From NCBI GenBank assembly GCA_027603945.1, contig JADIIU010000069.1, positions 1 through 64,000 on the forward strand: a DNA stretch of 64,000 nt. Direction: 5' to 3'. The notes beneath the pieces were generated by a model that did no database searches, was not told the DNA's origin, and saw only the letters and a list, made by a program, of their open reading frames with translations. Shown in pieces: positions 44,218 through 54,226 of the stretch (its first letter is position 1; every line of letters starts with the position of its first letter). Position numbers and translations under genes: made by a program. This DNA comes from Terramyces sp. JEL0728 (taxonomy: Eukaryota > Chytridiomycota > Chytridiomycetes > Rhizophydiales > Terramycetaceae).

Positions 44218-45663
44218 ATGTCAAAACAGAATTCTAACGAAAACGTCACCATGTCGCTGGTATTCCAAACAGGATGGTACAGCGATTATTACTGCCACGG
44301 AAATCCAGATACTATAATAGTATTCAATGAAACTAATCCGACTCCTGAATACGAATCAGCTTCTTTTTTCAATTACATTCCCAACTGCGGGAGCGATATA
44401 TACTCTGTGGATATTGGCTGTTGCTTATCATCGCTAGATTTAATCGATACGAACGGATACACATCGTTTTCGAGAAACTATTATGGTGAGTACGACTTTG
44501 TACAATCCACACCCTTAGGAACTAGAGGAACGTATTGTTTATTGCAAAATATCACCCAATACGAGCAAGTTTACTTGCTACAAAACAGTAAATGTTTAGA
44601 AGATGTCTATAAATGCACAGAAACCGGAGTGCTTGTTTATCCAACGGAAGGCTGTCAAGGATCTCCACAAGCTCTGTCGTTTGGAGGTAATGCTACCCTC
44701 TATACAATATCCAGTGGCCAAATGACTATCGAATGGACGGCATTTGAACCACCAACATTACTAATTCCAAATTACAGTGAGCCATTGGAAATTTTGCAGT
44801 TGATTTTTTTTATTGTAACAATATTAGGATTTGTATGGTTAATTTCATTTCAAATACTGAATTTCTGTAAAAGAAAAAGAAGAGTGGATCTATTACAGTT
44901 GGTTTATTCGTTTTTGTTGCTGATCAAGCTGATTTATACGTTCTATTACGATTACAATATTTTTACCAATGACGAATGGTTAGCTACAGCGACATTCATC
45001 TTGGCGTTATTTGATCTCACTTCGCTATTTATTTGCTTTGTAAGTTGCAGATTATTATTTGAAATATTCAAATTTACAAGGATTTATCAAGTAATTTCGA
45101 TTGTGCTTGTTGTTTTAATTCACTTGGGACTAGAAGTGCCTACTTATTGTTCTTATGCTACGCTTGTAACTAGCGTTCCTGCTTGCTCTTCGCCAGACTT
45201 GTTTGTGATTTCAATACCATTGCGTGATACATGGATTATCTTTTCAGTTATTTTGGAAATACTGCCGCCAGGAATCATCTTTTTCATGATAATGCGACAG
45301 CTATATTTGAATAAGAAGAGACAGTATCGATCCACTACAGTCTTTACAATTTTCTTTCTACAAGTGCTTGGCGTGTTGATAAACTTTCTAATGAACTTTA
45401 TCGGACCTAAACTGGCCCGTACAGACAGACAAAATTTAGCACTAAGTGGGATGGCAGACTGTAGTTTGGTATTCAATTCAATATTGGTAATTTCCCTGTA
45501 CCAGGAATTAACAAGATTAACGAGAAAAATACTTACACCACAAACTGAAATGCAATCTGCGAAAAAGAAAGTTATGCTGCTGGATTTAATTAGGAATGAT
45601 CAGAGTAGTGAAGCGGATATGAAAAAGACGTTCCAAGACGGGACAATTATAATCAATAAATGA
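44218..45663 (+). CDS. 7TM protein with eight-cysteine ectodomain, member 7
   Basis: 481 residues, first of a second tandem triplet. The ectodomain begins after a short N-terminus without signal peptide (MSLVFQTGWYSDYYCHGNPDT). It has CGSDIYSVDIGCCLSSLDLIDTNGYTSFS, YC and C...C...C, eight cysteines in all. PNYSEPLEILQL leads into TM1, a sequence shared by members 7 to 9. ARTDRQNLAL precedes TM7, which ends YQELTRLT. Intronless. A second Met at 44251 matches the start position of members 8 and 9 better. Confidence 0.8.
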   Translation: MSKQNSNENVTMSLVFQTGWYSDYYCHGNPDTIIVFNETNPTPEYESASFFNYIPNCGSDIYSVDIGCCLSSLDLIDTNGYTSFSRNYYGEYDFVQSTPLGTRGTYCLLQNITQYEQVYLLQNSKCLEDVYKCTETGVLVYPTEGCQGSPQALSFGGNATLYTISSGQMTIEWTAFEPPTLLIPNYSEPLEILQLIFFIVTILGFVWLISFQILNFCKRKRRVDLLQLVYSFLLLIKLIYTFYYDYNIFTNDEWLATATFILALFDLTSLFICFVSCRLLFEIFKFTRIYQVISIVLVVLIHLGLEVPTYCSYATLVTSVPACSSPDLFVISIPLRDTWIIFSVILEILPPGIIFFMIMRQLYLNKKRQYRSTTVFTIFFLQVLGVLINFLMNFIGPKLARTDRQNLALSGMADCSLVFNSILVISLYQELTRLTRKILTPQTEMQSAKKKVMLLDLIRNDQSSEADMKKTFQDGTIIINK

Positions 45664-45891
45664 CTTTGGCTATTACTTTGATACACAGACGCAGAAATCA
45701 CAATGGCTAGATTTGTCAACGGTTGCCCCCGAAAGTAGTTGAAAGTAGAACGCGTTCTTGCACATGCTTTCAACAGACAACCACATGGTTATGTCAAGAC
45801 TGCAATAGCTAATCACATATATGCGCCGTGAAATCAATCTTAAAATGTGTATAAATACCTTGTTTATTTTTTGACACGTCACTTTCTTTGT

Positions 45892-47367
45892 ATGACACTG
45901 GTATTTCAAACGGGGTGGTTCGACAACTACTATTGCCAAGGCCCGCCAGATTCAGTTATAATTTTCAGCGAGACAAACCCCACTCCGATATACAATATGT
46001 CACTCCAAAACTCTGACGGGATTCCAAATTGTGGATCGGACAGTTACGATGTTGATATTGGGTGCTGCTTTTCATCGTTGGATTTAGAGTTTACTTTTGG
46101 GTATCATTCTTCATCTCGAAGTTATTTAAATGAATTCTCGTTTGATCAGTCAATGCCAAAGGGAACAGCGACCTATTGCGCGGTATCTACATTGAACACA
46201 ACGCTGAACAATGGGTACCAGGAAATGTATATCAAGCAGAATGGGGAGTGTATTGAAGATTATTTTGTTTGCACCCAGATGCACTTGCAGATTTTTGCAA
46301 ATCTTGGCTGTAGCGGATTGGTTGATGAAATCCCAGTATCTACATATACGACATCCGCTATACTGGGGAATGTTACGGTTTGGAATTTCACCAGCGGCAA
46401 TGGCGAGATGACAGTTGCATGGACTACTTTTATACCGCCAATGTTGATGGTACCCAACTATACTGAGCCGCTAGAGACAGTGCAGCTCATATTTTTTATA
46501 TCTGCAATGACATTCTACCTGGCCGTATGCGCTAATCAAATATACAGGGTGATCAGGCTGAATGAAAAGAAATACTTGCTGCAATTTCTAGTGTCAGCAT
46601 TTTGGGCAATTAGGCTATCTTTGCTAATGTATTATAATTACACCATATTTGAAGATTTCTATCTACTTTCGATATTTTCCTGGGCATTAATCTTGATGGA
46701 CATAGGGACCCTATTCAGCACAATTATCACTTGCTTCATGCTATTTGGAATATTTAAAGTAGATACCAATTGGAAAAGGATTGCGGTAATTGCGTTTATT
46801 ACAATGTTGCATCTGTTCTGCGAAATACCGAGCTATATATATTGGAGTCCTTGGATTACCCTCGCTGTAGATATCGGTGATTTCGCAATGTTTACCAGAG
46901 CATCGTGGAAATTTATTGCAATATCACTGGATTTACTACCAGTAGTAATAATATTTGGGATGATTATCAAAGCTGCACGATTAAAATCCAAACGACAAGA
47001 TGCAGAAATAAACAGAGGAAGTACCCAGTACACGTGGAAGTTAGTTACTATTATGATTCCTCAATTCGTAACTGGGGTACTCTACCTTTTATTTTTCAAC
47101 ACTGATTGTTTAATTGGGAAAAGTGATAGGCAAATGAGTGCCATAGATGGAATTAATACTTGCATTCTGCTTATTCATGAAATACTGTTGCTGCTAATGT
47201 ATCAATCCTTGCAAGAAGTTACCAGGGCTCTAGTCAATCCAGCAACGGTGAAACCGCCATCAAGTGTAGTGATGCTAAATCGGCTTGCAAAACCAAATGG
47301 TCTGGTAAATACAGCACAGACCATATCAGACAAGGATACCAAAATATTTCACAGCAACACAACCTGA
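45892..47367 (+). CDS. 7TM protein with eight-cysteine ectodomain, member 8
   Basis: 491 residues from the first ATG (MTLVFQTGWFDNYYCQGPPDS). Ectodomain: CGSDSYDVDIGCCFSSLDLEFTFGYHSSS, YC and C...C...C with eight cysteines, then PNYTEPLETVQL into TM1. The pre-TM7 motif is diverged (GKSDRQMSAI) and the end of TM7 reads YQSLQEVT. Intronless and without signal peptide. Same strand and spacing as its neighbours, so a product of tandem duplication. Confidence 0.8.
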   Translation: MTLVFQTGWFDNYYCQGPPDSVIIFSETNPTPIYNMSLQNSDGIPNCGSDSYDVDIGCCFSSLDLEFTFGYHSSSRSYLNEFSFDQSMPKGTATYCAVSTLNTTLNNGYQEMYIKQNGECIEDYFVCTQMHLQIFANLGCSGLVDEIPVSTYTTSAILGNVTVWNFTSGNGEMTVAWTTFIPPMLMVPNYTEPLETVQLIFFISAMTFYLAVCANQIYRVIRLNEKKYLLQFLVSAFWAIRLSLLMYYNYTIFEDFYLLSIFSWALILMDIGTLFSTIITCFMLFGIFKVDTNWKRIAVIAFITMLHLFCEIPSYIYWSPWITLAVDIGDFAMFTRASWKFIAISLDLLPVVIIFGMIIKAARLKSKRQDAEINRGSTQYTWKLVTIMIPQFVTGVLYLLFFNTDCLIGKSDRQMSAIDGINTCILLIHEILLLLMYQSLQEVTRALVNPATVKPPSSVVMLNRLAKPNGLVNTAQTISDKDTKIFHSNTT

Positions 47368-47462
47368 ATACTTTCTCAGTATAGCAACTAATAAAGCAAT
47401 CTATTTTATCTTTTGAATTAGGTAAAGATATTCGTCGGATTACATCATAATTTTACTACTGA

Positions 47463-48932
47463 ATGGCACAAATCATACTGCAAACGGGATGGTACAATAG
47501 TTATAATTGCCACGGGATGCCGGATACAATAATCGTGTTTAATGAAACAAATTCTACTCCACTCTATCTTGCCAACACATATTTCACCCCGATTCCATAC
47601 TGCGGCACTGATCCTTATCCCATGGACATTGGATGCTGTTTATCGTCTCTGGATTTAGAGGATTCTTTTAGCTATGAATCATTTTCCAGGAATTATCTGA
47701 CTGATTTTACGTTTGAAGAATCGATTCCTCCAGCTGCAAATGGGCATTTATTTTGCAAAGTCACCAGTTTAGATGGCAGCTCGTTATATGGATATCAAGC
47801 AATGTATTTTCTGATTGGTGACGGGTGTCTGGAAACTAATGTGCTCTGCAGCGATACTTTATTCACGGTATTTGCAGAGCCTGGATGTGCAGGAGACAAC
47901 GAAACATTTCCCATTACGGATACACCGGCAACCTTCACTTCGCTATACATGGGAAACATATCCGTTGAATTATTTAGGGTACAAAACGCGGCTTGGAAAG
48001 TAAACTGGATTGGAAACGTTCCACCACCACTACTAATACCAAACTACTCTGAACCATTAGAAATACTCGAATTGGTACTTTCAATAATCACATTACTGGC
48101 GTACACCATTTTGATTATTTTCCAGATTAGGAATTATAGGAATGGCTTTAGGATTATGAAGTTTTGGCAATTGTGTCTATCTGTAATATGGCTGATTCGG
48201 TTCGGCTATAATATTTACTACATGTACACTATTTTCTTGAGTGACCTGGCACTGAATATTGCTTCATACGCATTGGTGTCATTCGATGTTACGCTAATGG
48301 CAAGTTCAATTGTCACTTCCTACACGTTGTTTGAAATATTTAAACTCACTAGCCGTTGGAAGAGAATCATTTTTCTATCAGTATTGTTCTTGATCAATGT
48401 AGGAATGGAACTTCCAATTTTCATTTACGGATATCCTACGTTAAATTTTGGAAGTGATTTTTATGCCATCGCAGCACCTTTAAGATCTGCATGGAGAGGG
48501 TTAATGTTGATTTTTGACTTGATACCACCAACAATTATATTCCTGATTATAATCAGACAGTTTTCGATTAAACACAGCCATTTCGAAGCCCAAGAACATG
48601 GCGGTTTATACAGGTACAACTACAGACTTATTTCGATCATGGCACTACAGCTTTTGACTGGTGTGTTTTACATATTTTCGTACACTTGCAATTTCAAAGT
48701 AGTCCGCACTGATAGGCAGTTTCTAGCATTTACTGGTATTGGCCAGAGTATTTTGCTATGGCACGAGTTGCTGTTAATTCTAATGTACCAAACACTCACG
48801 TCAACCACAAAGGAGTTGATATCTCCAAAATCTACACCCCAGGGCACAAAAAAGCTGCGAATGCTATTAGATGCTGCTACCTCAAAGGACACTGCCAAAT
48901 CAGTTGACAAAACCGTCATTTTAAGCAAATAA
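47463..48932 (+). CDS. 7TM protein with eight-cysteine ectodomain, member 9
   Basis: 489 residues, third of the second triplet. Begins MAQIILQTGWYNSYNCHGMPDT; CGTDPYPMDIGCCLSSLDLEDSFSYESFS, FC and C...C...C complete the eight cysteines. PNYSEPLEILEL leads into TM1; VRTDRQFLAF precedes TM7, which ends YQTLTSTT. The GCC-SSLDL core is nearly unchanged across the triplet. No intron or signal peptide. Confidence 0.8.
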   Translation: MAQIILQTGWYNSYNCHGMPDTIIVFNETNSTPLYLANTYFTPIPYCGTDPYPMDIGCCLSSLDLEDSFSYESFSRNYLTDFTFEESIPPAANGHLFCKVTSLDGSSLYGYQAMYFLIGDGCLETNVLCSDTLFTVFAEPGCAGDNETFPITDTPATFTSLYMGNISVELFRVQNAAWKVNWIGNVPPPLLIPNYSEPLEILELVLSIITLLAYTILIIFQIRNYRNGFRIMKFWQLCLSVIWLIRFGYNIYYMYTIFLSDLALNIASYALVSFDVTLMASSIVTSYTLFEIFKLTSRWKRIIFLSVLFLINVGMELPIFIYGYPTLNFGSDFYAIAAPLRSAWRGLMLIFDLIPPTIIFLIIIRQFSIKHSHFEAQEHGGLYRYNYRLISIMALQLLTGVFYIFSYTCNFKVVRTDRQFLAFTGIGQSILLWHELLLILMYQTLTSTTKELISPKSTPQGTKKLRMLLDAATSKDTAKSVDKTVILSK

Positions 48933-49075
48933 AGCAGTGATTTGATTCCTAGTATTCTCGTTAATCGAACTCTGCTGTTGGCGAATCTCTATAATTATGA
49001 ATAGATTTTCTTCAATAAAGCAGGCTCCCATTGTTTGGTACAAATATTTATTCTTGCAATTTTATATAGGAAGCA

Positions 49076-50194
49076 ATGGAAGCTGAACAAGCTTCTGAAC
49101 AACCTTCTGACCAACCACAGGAATCTGCACCAATGGCAGAGCCCAATCAAAGCGAACAAACTCCTCACCTTGAGCAAAACGCGTCAAGTGAGGAAACCCC
49201 AATCGCTTCAGCACCACCAAAAGAACCAATTAAAGAAATAAAAAAGAAATCAGCCAGAAAAGGAAAATCATCGCTACCCATAGCTTACAGCAAACACCAT
49301 TCAGAGAAAAAAGAAAAGGACGACAATTCAGAATCTTTCCAGGCTATAGATCCTTTGAAAAAAGTAGAGGAGCCCAACCTCGCTCCATCCATTGCAGAAA
49401 CACACAAGATAATCGAAGACCCATATCCATACCGCCATTACTTTACATATCATCCGTGCGTCAACAAATTGTTGGACATGAAGTGGGACAAAACACTACG
49501 CACAATGCATCTAAAGAAACTCCAGGCAGTAAAATCAAATGTAGATAACAAAGCACCAAAACCATTCCCGCATTTATCATACAAACTAAAGAAAATTCAG
49601 ATGGAAAACGGTAACTGAAACTAATACAGACCGCCAAGCTGACATATACAGGAATAACCGTATACTGTTGGAGAGAATGTCTGCGATAATGTATTTAGAA
49701 GCACACGATCCGGAAATCCACCAAACCAAATATCCTCAGATTTGTAAAAAAGGAGCAGTACGTGCCAAAGAGCAAACACGCATATCAATTGAAAACAAGG
49801 TGCCCATTGTCTAATATAGAAACTGCTACAACGACTCGAGACTAAACAGCCTCATTACAACCACACAGAGCTTGATATAGACAGGTACCACAATCTACAA
49901 TACTTGCAAAATATATCAAGTTTCCCACAGAAATACCTTGAACAACGCCAAGAATATGTGCAAAAACTCAACAAGAAACCCAAAGTCCCGCCAATTAATG
50001 GTGTGCTGCGCAAGACTTTTTTGAATACCGTTGCTACAAAGCATGCTAGAAAAGTAGAGAGAAAAGTGCTGCCAGGGATCCGGCCAAGGGCTAGTAATGT
50101 TGTTGAGAAGCATATGATGGACTCTTTGAGCGATGCTAGTGCAACTCCTGTTTTGCAACAAGTTGAACCTGATGTAACTGTGGTTCGTGCGTAA
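49076..50194 (+). CDS. CFAP97-domain ciliary protein
   Basis: 359-residue protein with a disordered, Glu/Pro/Lys-rich N-terminus (~115 residues) and a CFAP97/hemingway-like domain. The domain contains RNNRILLERM and RISIENKKLLQRLETKQPHYN, followed by LQYLQNISSFP, the family's I-x2-EN-x2-LL-x-R-L and YL-x-NIS pattern. Introns at 49611-49629 (19 nt) and 49800-49819 (20 nt) join three exons; the second restores the ENKKLLQRL motif. CFAP97 proteins belong to motile cilia and flagella, so this supports a flagellated zoospore stage. Exact role unknown. Confidence 0.8.
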
Positions 50195-50393
50195 TAAATC
50201 CTACACTATTTTGATTGCCGCTTGTTAGATCATTTGCACTTCTGGTATTTGGAACTAACAGTCGCTAAATGATATGTTTCGAGACCTAATTCGGCCCCAC
50301 TACCAAATCTAATATCATTCCATTCCGACGGGACCGAAACCAAACTACAAATCCAAACGATCAATTCAAAACATAAACATCTTTACAAGTATA

Positions 50394-50603
50394 TTACATT
50401 TCCAAATTATCAAAAAACTTTTCTACAAGCTCCACTTTGTCCAAATAGCGAATCTCCTGCTTGGCTCGAGGATGTTTTAGTCTAATTGAGACTTGAGTAA
50501 AGCTCTTTTCCTTGTCTTTGATCATTTGTTTTTCGAAAAACGACATTTTTGTTGGCGCAAACTTTTTTGGATACTCAAAGTTGCTACAGCAATTTGCAAT
50601 CAT
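50394..50603 (-). CDS. Doubtful small basic protein
   Basis: 69-residue frame from ATG 50603, or 50 residues from a second Met (MSFFEKQMIKDKEKS). It is Lys/Glu-rich with no signal peptide or membrane segment and no family I recognise. It begins 55 bp after the Rpn11 stop on the same strand, which would be tight but not unusual here. An additional tiny-intron exon upstream is possible. The remainder of 50195-50658 shows nothing recognisable. Confidence 0.35.
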   Translation of the reverse strand: MIANCCSNFEYPKKFAPTKMSFFEKQMIKDKEKSFTQVSIRLKHPRAKQEIRYLDKVELVEKFFDNLEM

Positions 50604-50658
50604 GCCAAGGATTGGCCATCCTATCTATACAGCAGCACAGAATAAAAGAATGTCTTTA

Positions 50659-51660
<1,002 letters not shown>

Positions 51661-51861
51661 GACAAGGGTTTAAGATTGCAAAAAAATCAAACGTGAAATC
51701 AAAAATGTATTTTGGCTATACCTTGAAATCTGTCGGCGAATTATTTGCTTATCTCTATTGAATTGCCAAGTGTAATTCAAGGAATACCATCTCAAACTAA
51801 TCTTGCGATCTGCTCCTCAATTAGACCGCAACAACTAAAGACGATGCTTCAAATATTGCTT

Positions 51862-52690
51862 TTATTCAATGGGTTTCTTTGGAACAATCTTTTCAACAGG
51901 CTCCACCTTAATCGCACTCGTTGCAAAATTAACATAAAGCAAGTAAAAAATAACCAGGATTAGTAGGTACATGATGGCTCTAGTTAAAGTAAACCTTCTT
52001 GCGGGTCTATAGTTAAATTCAAGTACAATGTGGTAGAAGTAACCCGGCGCTGTTTATAATCTTCATCGTCAGGGTCGATAGTCAGACTGGTGTACTTTTT
52101 TCCTGGAAATGTGCTGGTTGGTTCTATACCGCTTGAAAAATTAGATTCGATTTTTGGCGGGTCTGGGATTACTGTTTGTGTTTCTTGTATGAATTGGTTT
52201 GCCCAATTACATTGTTTCAGTTGCTGTCTCAATTGATCTACTAACTTTCCTCCTTGGTGATTAGCTGGTATAATTCTAGCCTATGTATTAGTGCCACGTA
52301 TAGTTTGTTGTTTGCAGTATGTACCGATATACTGGCAACAATAATATTACTTACGGAGCAAGTAGGACAAGAGTATCCATTCTGTGATGTATTAGCTGGT
52401 AATTCCTGACAATAACTATTCAAACAATCAAAATGAAACAAATCCAAGCAAGTAAGTCTAATCAACGGTTTAGTATTCAACCCTAACGAGCAAATCCCAC
52501 AGTCCGGTTTAAAATCTGAATCCTGTAACCACTGCAAATAACTTTTTACTACATTATGACTGCTTACCAATACAAGATGGGTGTGAATCTACAATACAGG
52601 TTTCGCACACGTTTTTCCTGTGTTCAAAGCAGACTAAATTAGTAACGGTATACAGAGATTGGTAACATTTCTACATTTGCATAGTCCCAT
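51862..52690 (-). CDS. ZFPL1-like Golgi zinc-finger membrane protein
   Basis: 231 residues matching zinc finger protein-like 1, a cis-Golgi membrane protein. A B-box-like N-terminus ([24 protein letters not shown]) is followed by the diagnostic [12 protein letters not shown], a RING-like domain ([19 protein letters not shown]), a linker with [11 protein letters not shown], and one C-terminal transmembrane helix ([16 protein letters not shown]). Introns: 52634-52653 (20), 52549-52567 (19), 52281-52354 (74, the one long intron found) and 52007-52026 (20). The last intron attaches the membrane anchor. The start codon lies only 20 bp from that of divergent TGS1. Confidence 0.9.
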
Positions 52691-52710
52691 TCTGATGCTT
52701 TTTTTTTGAA

Positions 52711-53484
52711 ATGAAATCTAAAAGCCAAAAACGGAGAGAACGAAGGTTCAAGCTGCAGAAAGCATTGGGGACGCAGATGCAACAAAAGATACAGACGAGT
52801 GAATTACAGTCTGTAATCAACAGTTATATGCAAACTAGCAAAAGCTATGAAGAGAATGAACCAGCTGGTGAATTGGGCAATTGGACACTGGATAGATTGC
52901 CAAATAACATGCACAAATATTTCCACCAACGATACTCGCTATTCTCTCTATTCGACCACATAAGAATAGACATGGAAGGATGGTTCTCTGTTACCCCAGA
53001 ACAAATAGCAATCCATTTATCCAATCGCTTAAAAGGCGGGACAATAATCGACGCATTCTGTGGTGTTGGCGGGAACACAATCCAATTTGCTAAAATGTGC
53101 GACAAAGTAATTGCAGTTGATAACAACAAAACCCGACTAGAATGTGCGAGACATAATGCAATGGTATATGGGTGTACGAATATAGAATTTGTGCATGGAG
53201 ATTATATGCAGTTGGATTTACACGCCGATAAAGTATTCTTGTCACCTCCTTGGGGCGGCATAAAATATAACCAGGATGTGTTCCGTATTGATGATATGCC
53301 AATTAAGGGCACAGAGATATTTAAACGGACAAAGAAAATTACGAATGATATTTGCTATTTCCTACCTAGGAATATACAAAAGGAGGAGCTGATGTTTGAA
53401 GATGCAGAGTTTGAAGAAACCTATCTGGATGGCAGGCTGAAATCGTATAGTGTCTATTACGGTAATTTAATAAACAAACAGTGA
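52711..53484 (+). CDS. TGS1: Trimethylguanosine synthase TGS1
   Basis: 257-residue nuclear/nucleolar methyltransferase that converts m7G caps of snRNAs and snoRNAs to trimethylguanosine caps. SAM-binding motif I is DAFCGVGGN at residues 114-122, the acidic AVDNNKTRLE loop follows, and the catalytic SPPWGG is at 178-183. The N-terminus is basic (MKSKSQKRRERRFK), fitting nuclear location. Length matches the catalytic-core-only TGS1 of fungi. Intronless. Shares a 20-bp intergenic space with ZFPL1. Confidence 0.95.
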   Translation: MKSKSQKRRERRFKLQKALGTQMQQKIQTSELQSVINSYMQTSKSYEENEPAGELGNWTLDRLPNNMHKYFHQRYSLFSLFDHIRIDMEGWFSVTPEQIAIHLSNRLKGGTIIDAFCGVGGNTIQFAKMCDKVIAVDNNKTRLECARHNAMVYGCTNIEFVHGDYMQLDLHADKVFLSPPWGGIKYNQDVFRIDDMPIKGTEIFKRTKKITNDICYFLPRNIQKEELMFEDAEFEETYLDGRLKSYSVYYGNLINKQ

Positions 53485-53637
53485 TTGTTGATTGCAAAGG
53501 TGATAATAGTAGTGCGATGTGGTTGCCTGTAGTGTTTGGATCAGCAAGTTGTTCTTGAAACTTTTATCTATCATATTATAGCATTCTGGAAACAGTACAT
53601 CCACCATTTCACTCAATAAATTGCCATACTGTTATCA

Positions 53638-54147
53638 TCAAGCATACTTTTGCCGAGATTTATTTAAAATGGAAGGATTAGGCGTTGGAGTGGGTGTGCA
53701 TGCTTCGAAACAACATTTTACAATATAGTACAGGAATTGGTAGATGGGCAAGATTTGATCTTTTCTATAAGAACGAATATTGAGCAAAAAATCGTTAGAG
53801 CGCCATAGCTTTCCATCTTCATCAATATAAATGAATTTCCAAGTGGTTGCATTTGAAAGCACTCCCCAAACACTGCACTTTTTCTTGTTGGCATCCTTTC
53901 TTGACTTGTACAGTGTTGCAGTTTCTGCCACGCATTGCCATAAGTCTTTCTCGCCAAACTCTGTTCTGGCTTCGAAGGCAATCAAATGCAATTCCCGCGG
54001 AGGTGTATTGTCAAAGATATCAAAATCCTTTCCAAATCCTATGGTGTAGTCTGTTTTCCCATTGAGCAAGACAGATTCCATCGCAGTATATGCCTCCAAA
54101 AAGGTACGGTCTCTTGAATACACCTGTCTTAATAGAGGCTGTCTCAT
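53638..54147 (-). pseudogene. Truncated Crinkler-like nuclease-domain copy (CRN-A)
   Basis: 169-codon frame whose middle ~130 residues are nearly identical to the C-terminal domain of the CRN-like gene at 55983-56924. The shared domain contains a D...FEAR...Q arrangement suggestive of a PD-(D/E)xK nuclease fold, as in REase-type Crinkler effectors. Both ends are unrelated to the other copy: a different N-terminal ~28 residues and a different C-terminal tail. It lacks the coiled N-terminal module. Probably an inactive duplicated fragment, or a chimeric frame created by the duplication. Confidence 0.5.
53672..54066. repeat. 395-bp duplicated segment, copy A
   Basis: Aligns without gaps to 56011-56405 with about four mismatches (~99% identity). 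The boundaries fall within coding sequence on both sides and no terminal repeats or target-site duplication are obvious. Covers exactly the nuclease-like domain of CRN-A. Confidence 0.9.
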
Positions 54148-54226
54148 TCATAATTGCTGTGTGCTTTATTTTGAGGCTGGTCGCTGTGCCCCAAAACATC
54201 AAAAACCGAAAAAACCAAATCTATTC

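Noticed and set aside
51862..51972. Stand-alone 36-residue membrane protein on the minus strand
   Set aside because: A 20-nt intron at 52007-52026 joins it in frame to ZFPL1, whose family ends in exactly such a transmembrane helix after the [13 protein letters not shown] segment.
53470..53622. About 50 open codons on the minus strand overlapping the TGS1 3' end
   Set aside because: No start, no known motif, and a possible 19-nt intron linking it to CRN-A gives the wrong phase; treated as chance or decayed sequence.
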